Shown piece after piece: positions 58,708-64,000 of a DNA stretch of 64,000 nucleotides. The first letter of the stretch is position 1. Each line of letters starts with the position of its first letter. The notes under the pieces are model-generated. The model saw only the letters and a program-made list of their open reading frames with translations. It was not told where the DNA came from and ran no database searches. This DNA is from Climacium dendroides (Eukaryota; Streptophyta; Bryopsida; Hypnales; Climaciaceae): NCBI GenBank assembly GCA_950106755.1, contig OX467082.1, positions 12,338,001 through 12,402,000 of the forward strand, read 5' to 3'. A program made the translations under genes and the position numbers.

Positions 58708-60266
58708 AGGTAGAGATCTCAACTTTCCTGCAATCCGTTGTTGTAGAAATTGTTGTCTATCCAGAAAAATACGGGGCTCTTGGTTGTGGTAAACATTTGT
58801 AAAAAGAAAAAAAATAATAAAGACCTAAGAAATCCTAATTCCACACCTAGACCAATTATGAACTCCAAAAGAAATTAATTTCAACAATCTAACCATGATT
58901 CAACTTCAAACCTCTTAAGCTCAAAAGTACAACCCTCACAAGAATACTAAATAAAAGAACAATTCATACAAAAAGAATACAACATATTATCACATTGAAG
59001 CAAAAAGTGACCTCACGTTTACTGCTTGAAAAAACCAAGAATACAAGAGAGCCCAAAAGAAAGCTTGAAAAAAAGGAGAGCCCCAAAAGTGAAAGTTCAA
59101 CCTTTAAATACCCGTCAAAGGACTCAAGGCCATAAACAATATGGTTTAAATGACCCATCTCAAACCCTAACCTCCTTATGAGGCTAGCCACACAAGACCT
59201 AACTTTCTGATGAGGCTAAACCTTGAAGAACTAAACCCCACAATGAAGTTATCCTCCTATCAAGACTAACCCTCCTACAACTTAAATTCAACTTTAATAA
59301 TAGTAGGATGCCTAATTTAACTAGTAGACAGTCTACATCACAATATTGTTTTATGCCATCTAATAACTAGTTGTTTGCAAGGATAAAAGAAGCAAGATAA
59401 AAGAGCCCAACTATATTTTCCCAAATCACTAAAATTAATGAATGGAAGTTGAAAAAAAACTCTTTTAAATAAATAAGGTAAGTACATCAATATATTTGTA
59501 TATTGAAGAAACAATTTTAGAACATCTACCAAAAAAACTTTGATTCTTCATAAATTTTGCATATAACATGCAAATGTTAAACTCTTTGGTATGTTGGAAC
59601 CTCGTTTTCTACTTGCCAACAAGAAAATATGAGTATTTGATTAGTCCAATGATGGTTTAGGCATTGTAGCAAAAAAAAGTGTTTGTTTTGGGGGTACCCA
59701 CCTTAAGAGAGTTGAAAATAAACTCTTTAGAACAACTAACGGGGATTGAAGAGTTCTTTGAGGTAACTAATGGGAGTTGAAGCATCTTCTGCTTCAAGAG
59801 TAGCCATTTTATAACATTGCTTAAATTACCAATAAGAGGGGTGGGGAAGGGGGCATCTTACATCCTTGAAATAGAATCCCTATCATGGACAAAAGTGTCA
59901 CATATGACTACTCAACCAATCACAATTTTTTTAATTAACAAAGCAGTATATGGTACCTTCTCAATGTAAGGAGGATCAAATTAATGATGGCCATACAATG
60001 TTATACAACATTGTCTAGAGACATAAGTAGTTGCCTAGCTAGGTATCCTATACTTTCAACTTTGAAAGTGTGAATGTTGGAAAAATGAGTGAAACAACTT
60101 AAGTTGTATTTTTCTAAAGGAAGCTAACAATTTCATATCAAATTTCATCATCATTTGACCACCAAACAAGCTAAAATATAGTGATGGTTTTTAGATGCAA
60201 ACAATTCATTTATTAAGGTTGGACCACCTATTTGTGACTAAAGCCCCATATTCATACAAGAAGTCC
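58708..60266. other. AT-rich spacer
   Basis: No supported gene. A reversed copy of the MITE core (GGTTCCAAC-type, with CTTGTTGGCAAGTAGAAAAC on the minus strand) is near 59590-59628, and a TIR-like GGTACCCACCTTA is at 59693. Confidence 0.5.
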
Positions 60267-60387
60267 AATAGGGTGTCACCCCCGGGTATTATATTCTAGT
60301 ATGAAACTTCATTGCCCCAAAACTTAAAGTTTGGAGGGATTAAAGTTTCATGCTAGAATATAATACCCCGGGAAGTGACACTCTATT
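60267..60387. repeat. ~60-bp-arm palindrome with no loop
   Basis: The left arm (AATAGGGTGTCACCCCCGGG, then TATTATATTCTAG) and the right arm, reverse complemented (AATAGAGTGTCACTTCCCGG, then GGTATTATATTCTAG), meet at AACTTAAAGTT. There are about eight mismatches or small gaps. Confidence 0.8.
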
Positions 60388-60620
60388 GTTCTCCCTATGC
60401 CAATCAACAAGATGTAGTTATTTTCAACCAAGGCTAGAACAAATTTCCAACCAAAGCTTGGAATGTTTTTTTGTTTTGTTTTGTTTTCAAAGTTGGAACT
60501 AGTAAAGTCATGACGCATGTCCCAAAGCAGTGTGCAAGAAAGTAGTTCTTGAATGATTGGAATTGAAAGACTCTAGACATTGGACATGGTTCCTCACCAA
60601 CTTCTACCTTTCAAAATTTA

Positions 60621-60896
60621 TAAGGTAGGTACACTCAAAATCGCCACTTTTTGCTAGCGAGCCTATTTTTTATTATTAGACTGATCAAATTTTCATAAGT
60701 TCTTGTTGGCAAGTGAAAGGAGGTTCCAACGCACCAGAGAACGTGGCATTTGGATACTGTATGCAAAAGTTATTAAAGAACAAAGTTTGGTTCTGAAAGC
60801 GTTCCTTCCACATAGGTACAGAACTAATTTTGGAGATGTACATATAGTATAGATGGCGGTTTAAGGTCAGTGGCACATTTGGGTGTACCTACCTTA
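60621..60896. mobile_element. MITE, TAAGGTAGGTACAC family, copy 2
   Basis: The left end TAAGGTAGGTACACTCAAAA and the reverse-complemented right end TAAGGTAGGTACACCCAAAT are the cleanest ends of this family. The core is TTCTTGTTGGCAAGTGAAAG then GAGGTTCCAACGCACC. It is 276 bp with no frame. Confidence 0.75.
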
Positions 60897-61738
60897 GTAA
60901 TTTCAGTTCAAGCGGTAAAATTACCAAATTTTTTTGGCAATCCTCGTCATTTCTATCTCTGCACCTCTGTGGAAATATTTGCTTCGCCTTGCACTCAGTC
61001 CACTCCAGATCATGTCCCACAACTACATGTAATCAATTGCTGATTCGATCGGTTATGGGTGTCGCCACTGCAGTCATGAAAAGTGACAGGTTGAAATTGA
61101 TCAGGCGGAGGAAGCTGCAGGTTCGTATGGGACTGCTGGTCATACGTACCGCACGTATTCCCTACGCGTCCGCTGTTAAGTTATGTCATTACTCATTAGT
61201 GGCACAGAGGAGCTAGTGTTTCCGAAAGTCTTTGCAGTTGAGAGATTGAGACTGCCTGCTAGGCCAGACGACTTCCGTCACTAGCTGCTTCTGTCGGTCA
61301 TCAATTTCGCCGCTGACAGATGTAGACGCGCTCACGTACTCACTGTGGAAATCGATTTTTCTCTTCCATCGTACCTACTAACTTCTTCGCTTTCACAGGC
61401 GCGCACTTAGGCGCAGGCCGGGCAGCTGTTTTTGGAATGGACTGTGCTAGCTTGTGATCGATTGGGAGGTTAAAACGTTGGTACGGTGCAGTACTGTACA
61501 GTTCACTTATTCTGATGAGCTAGAGATTGGAATAACTTTCTTTTGAACTTACCCTGTCTGCATTTGGGGACCACAGAAAGATATCAGGCTTCGTGAACGG
61601 AGGCTGGCATTCACACTAGCTACGTACTTAGAGGCAGGCCATGCACTGAGGAAGAGGAAAAGGTTCAATTCGTAAATAATGGGAAAGAGATCGGCAGGAC
61701 TTTTTCTAGCTGAGATGCCTGTCTGTCTGTCTACGAAG

Positions 61739-62020
61739 TTTAGGTGGCGGCACCCCCAAAACCGCCACTGTGAACCTTTTTCTTTTATTAGAGCGGTGAA
61801 ATTGCCTGAGTAGGCGCAGATGATAAGAGATTCCAGTGCACCAAAGAACGTATCATCTGGGTAATTGCCTAATTGCAAAAGATATGAAGGGTCGACGAGG
61901 TTCTAAAATCGTTTTTTGTAACATACTTGATTTCGAAGATGAGTAAGTTACACGGAGTGAGTGAGTGACGATCGAGGCTGACGACGGTTTTCGACCGGGT
62001 GCGGTTTTAGATTCCTTATT
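61739..62020. mobile_element. MITE, TAAGGTAGGTACAC family, diverged copy 3
   Basis: The left end region (TTAGGTGGCGGCACCCCCAA) and the right region (GGTGCGGTTTTAG) are weakly inverted. The core GAGATTCCAGTGCACCAAAG then AACGTATCATC matches copy 2. Confidence 0.5.
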
Positions 62021-62477
62021 AGGTTCATCGAGACTCGCGTCTGAAGTCAGTTACGTTGGTTGCATCAACTTCCAAGGCATTGGAACAACCATAGCATGAT
62101 ACTCTTTTTGGACAAGTATAACTTCACAGGTTATGATATGTCAAAAAAAAATTAACAATCAGTTGAAAGTCTCCGCCTGCAGTGCAATAACTGGGTGTGT
62201 TTCTTTGTTTTTTTCTGAAACAAATGAAACGAATTCCGCAATAACGTGCTCAGCTAGCTGCTGGAGCTGTTTGAAAAATAATGAAGTCGTCCCAAACAGT
62301 TTACAGATAAGCTTAAGTATGTTATTCTGAGATTTGCCGACCAGCTTTGAAAGCTCTCTTAGCTAGACTCTCACTGGCATCGATCACTCAGTTGCACACA
62401 GTTAAACTCGATTAACTTCACTTATTTTAATGCAACTGTAGAAAAGTGCAAGCTGCTTATAATGCAACTGACTGCAG

Positions 62478-62497
62478 GCAGGCAGGCAGGCAGGCGG
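62478..62497. repeat. GGCA microsatellite
   Basis: About five GGCA units. Confidence 0.85.
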
Positions 62498-62868
62498 GGA
62501 CCGAGAGTTTTGACTGACTGCCGGTCCATCATAGTGTGAGGTATAAGTTAAACTTGGAATCTCTGCAATCAGGTGTGGCACTGTAGCTTTCAGAACATGG
62601 AGGGCAAGTCAAAGCAACGTAGGGATTGATGATAATAAAAGGAATAATTATTGTAAGAGAATCAAGGTAAACTACCCCATTGCAGACTATGGGAGCAAGC
62701 CCATTGTGGGCTGAATTATAGTAAGTGGTGTACATTGAAGAATTTGCTTCCATTTGGTTTGAAATGGCTGGGGTAGTTTAACTAGTTGCACACAAATGTG
62801 ACGTGACAGCCCCTTTTCGAAAATCAATGGTTCAATATTCTTTGCCTACAATGTACAATCTCTAATTT

Positions 62869-63392
62869 GAGGTGGGTGTCCTAAAAATGTTACTTTTGGG
62901 GGGAGGCTACGATGCCTAGTTCCTATTTTTTTAGACTAGTGCAATTTTCATTGATTTTCTTGTTGACAAGAGAGGAAGGAGGTTCCAACGCACTGGCGAA
63001 GAACACCACGTCTGAATCTAGTCAATCTACCATATACAGAAGTTAGGAAGCCGGTCAAAGTTTCACTTGGTAGATGCTTTGAAATTGTTTCTTTCACTGA
63101 CATAGGTATCAATTCACTACAAGAAAACAATGTCCTAATTCACAATCATGTCCGAATCGACCAAAAATCGTGTCTAAATTGACCCCCCAAAATGTCCAAA
63201 TTAATTTAAAATAATAAAAAATAAAATTGACAAAAATTGTTCCAATTGGCATGTCTGAATTAAATTGATTGAAAATGTCCAAATTGACACTATAATTCTC
63301 TTAAATGTAGTGATATTGATTGATTTTGGAGATGTACCCAGAGCCATGATGGCAGTTTAAGCCAAGGTGCGATTTTGGGTGTACCCACCTTT
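62869..63392. mobile_element. MITE, TAAGGTAGGTACAC family, copy 4, interrupted
   Basis: The left end is GGTGGGTGTCCTAAAA and the reverse-complemented right end is AGGTGGGTACACCCAAAATC. The core TTCTTGTTGACAAGAGAGGA then GGTTCCAACGCAC is present. The sequence corresponding to copy 2 CATAGGTA...TTTTGGAGATGTAC is split here by a ~200-bp CACTA-type insert. Confidence 0.65.
63115..63312. mobile_element. CACTA-type mini-element
   Basis: It starts CACTACAAGAAAACA, the classic plant CACTA (En/Spm-type) terminus, and ends AAATGTAGTG, giving inverted CACTACA ends. It is 198 bp with no coding capacity, and internally repeats ATGTCC(A/G)AAT-like words. The flanks are ATT and ATA, so the 3-bp target duplication is imperfect or shifted. 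Confidence 0.65.
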
Positions 63393-63724
63393 TCACCTCA
63401 CCTCAAGGTACCTCTTTTTTCCTTTCCATGCAAGAAAATGGTGAACACCGTTTAATATCTAAAAATTCTAAGTACCTTCATGGATCCATTGAAGCTGGGC
63501 TGACTGATCGGTAAGCTCTCCACCAACTAATGAGAGTACTCTCCATTTCATTTTATTTTATTTTTAAAAATTTGATGCAAATAAAACGGATTTTTTTCTT
63601 TAAAAAAAACTTAAATCATTTTTTGGGGGTTTGGTTGTCCAATCATGTCCCTTTCCAATGGGACTTACTGACGGAGGCCTCTGGTCTTTTGCTGGGAAGG
63701 CTCCGTTCCTGGAGGTGAGGTCAG

Positions 63725-63855
63725 GTGAGTGACTACAGTAAGTGACTAGAGTAAGTTACTAGAGTAAGTGACTAGAGTAAGTGACTAGAGTAAGTGACTA
63801 GAGTAAGTGACTAGTACAGTACAGTAAGTGACTAGAGTAAGTTACTAGTACGTGA
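63725..63855. repeat. 13-bp AGTAAGTGACTAG minisatellite
   Basis: About nine units of (A)GAGTAAGTGACT with occasional GTTACT variants lie near the window end. Each unit contains a GTAAGT, but there is no gene context. Confidence 0.9.
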
Positions 63856-64000
63856 CCCCAGCTGACAGACTCACAGACCGAAGGAATTGGTAAGTTACCA
63901 CCGACTTTTGTCAGTGTCAGTTGTCTCCCTGCTGAGCGACTTCCCTGGTAATCTGGTAAGGACCAGAGCCTGCCATCTGGAGGCATATCCTGAAACTACG

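Larger units (their letters stand above)
60897..64000. other. Terminal spacer with MITEs and minisatellites
   Basis: No supported gene to the window end. Less AT-rich than the other spacers. Frames at 60989-61216 and 63530-63718 match nothing known. Elements are listed separately. Confidence 0.55.

Noticed and set aside
60989..61216. 75-aa plus-strand frame near the window end
   Set aside because: No similarity was recognised. It lies in MITE-rich sequence with no start context or splice partners.
1..64000. tRNA, rRNA, CRISPR, prophage or bacterial operon features
   Set aside because: I looked for TTCGANNCC-type T-loops paired with A-boxes, rRNA signatures and spaced direct repeats and saw none convincing. 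The direct repeats present are tandem arrays without spacers. The region is plant nuclear DNA.

Overview
This is a stretch of plant nuclear genome. The evidence is spliced genes with GT-AG introns, plant-type housekeeping proteins (coilin, UTP6, MFAP1, a DUF962 protein and two GH31 glycosidases), telo-boxes and G-boxes in promoters, and long AT-rich spacers full of short inverted-repeat transposons and LTR debris. The proteins match flowering-plant relatives well but not closely. Together with several bryophyte-looking accessory fragments (an NLI/FCP1-like phosphatase relic and a divergent E2) this suggests a seed-free land plant such as a moss or liverwort. The species cannot be fixed from the sequence alone.

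Layout. 1-4.3 kb: AT-rich spacer with a ~0.9 kb terminal-inverted-repeat element and a foldback. 4.6-14.5 kb (+): heteroglycan glucosidase (HGL1-like GH31), 20 or 21 exons, possibly with an upstream transit-peptide exon. 15.4-18.0 kb (+): MPO1/YGL010W-like DUF962 membrane protein, also with a possible upstream transit-peptide exon. 18-28.5 kb: repeat-rich spacer holding a near-perfect 148-bp palindrome, a solo LTR with a 5-bp target duplication, a frameshifted NIF/FCP1-like phosphatase relic and a divergent E2-like ORF (-). 28.8-32.4 kb (+): UTP6. 32.4-36 kb: MITE-rich spacer. 36.0-42.0 kb (-): sulfoquinovosidase-like GH31. 42-45.9 kb: spacer with several tandem duplications. 45.9-52.1 kb (-): coilin. 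52.1-55 kb: spacer with another 0.9-kb element. 55.0-56.9 kb (+): MFAP1. 57-64 kb: spacer with a MITE family, one copy of which appears to be split by a CACTA-type mini-element.

Functionally there are two themes. UTP6 (nucleolar small-subunit processome), coilin (Cajal body) and MFAP1 (spliceosome) are all RNA-processing genes, and all carry telo-box-like sites near their starts. The two GH31 enzymes, about 21 kb apart and of different subfamilies, both have G-box cores in their promoters; one is predicted to act on starch-derived heteroglycan and the other is related to sulfolipid-sugar hydrolases. All exon coordinates were assigned by eye from splice motifs, phase compatibility and family conservation, without transcript data.
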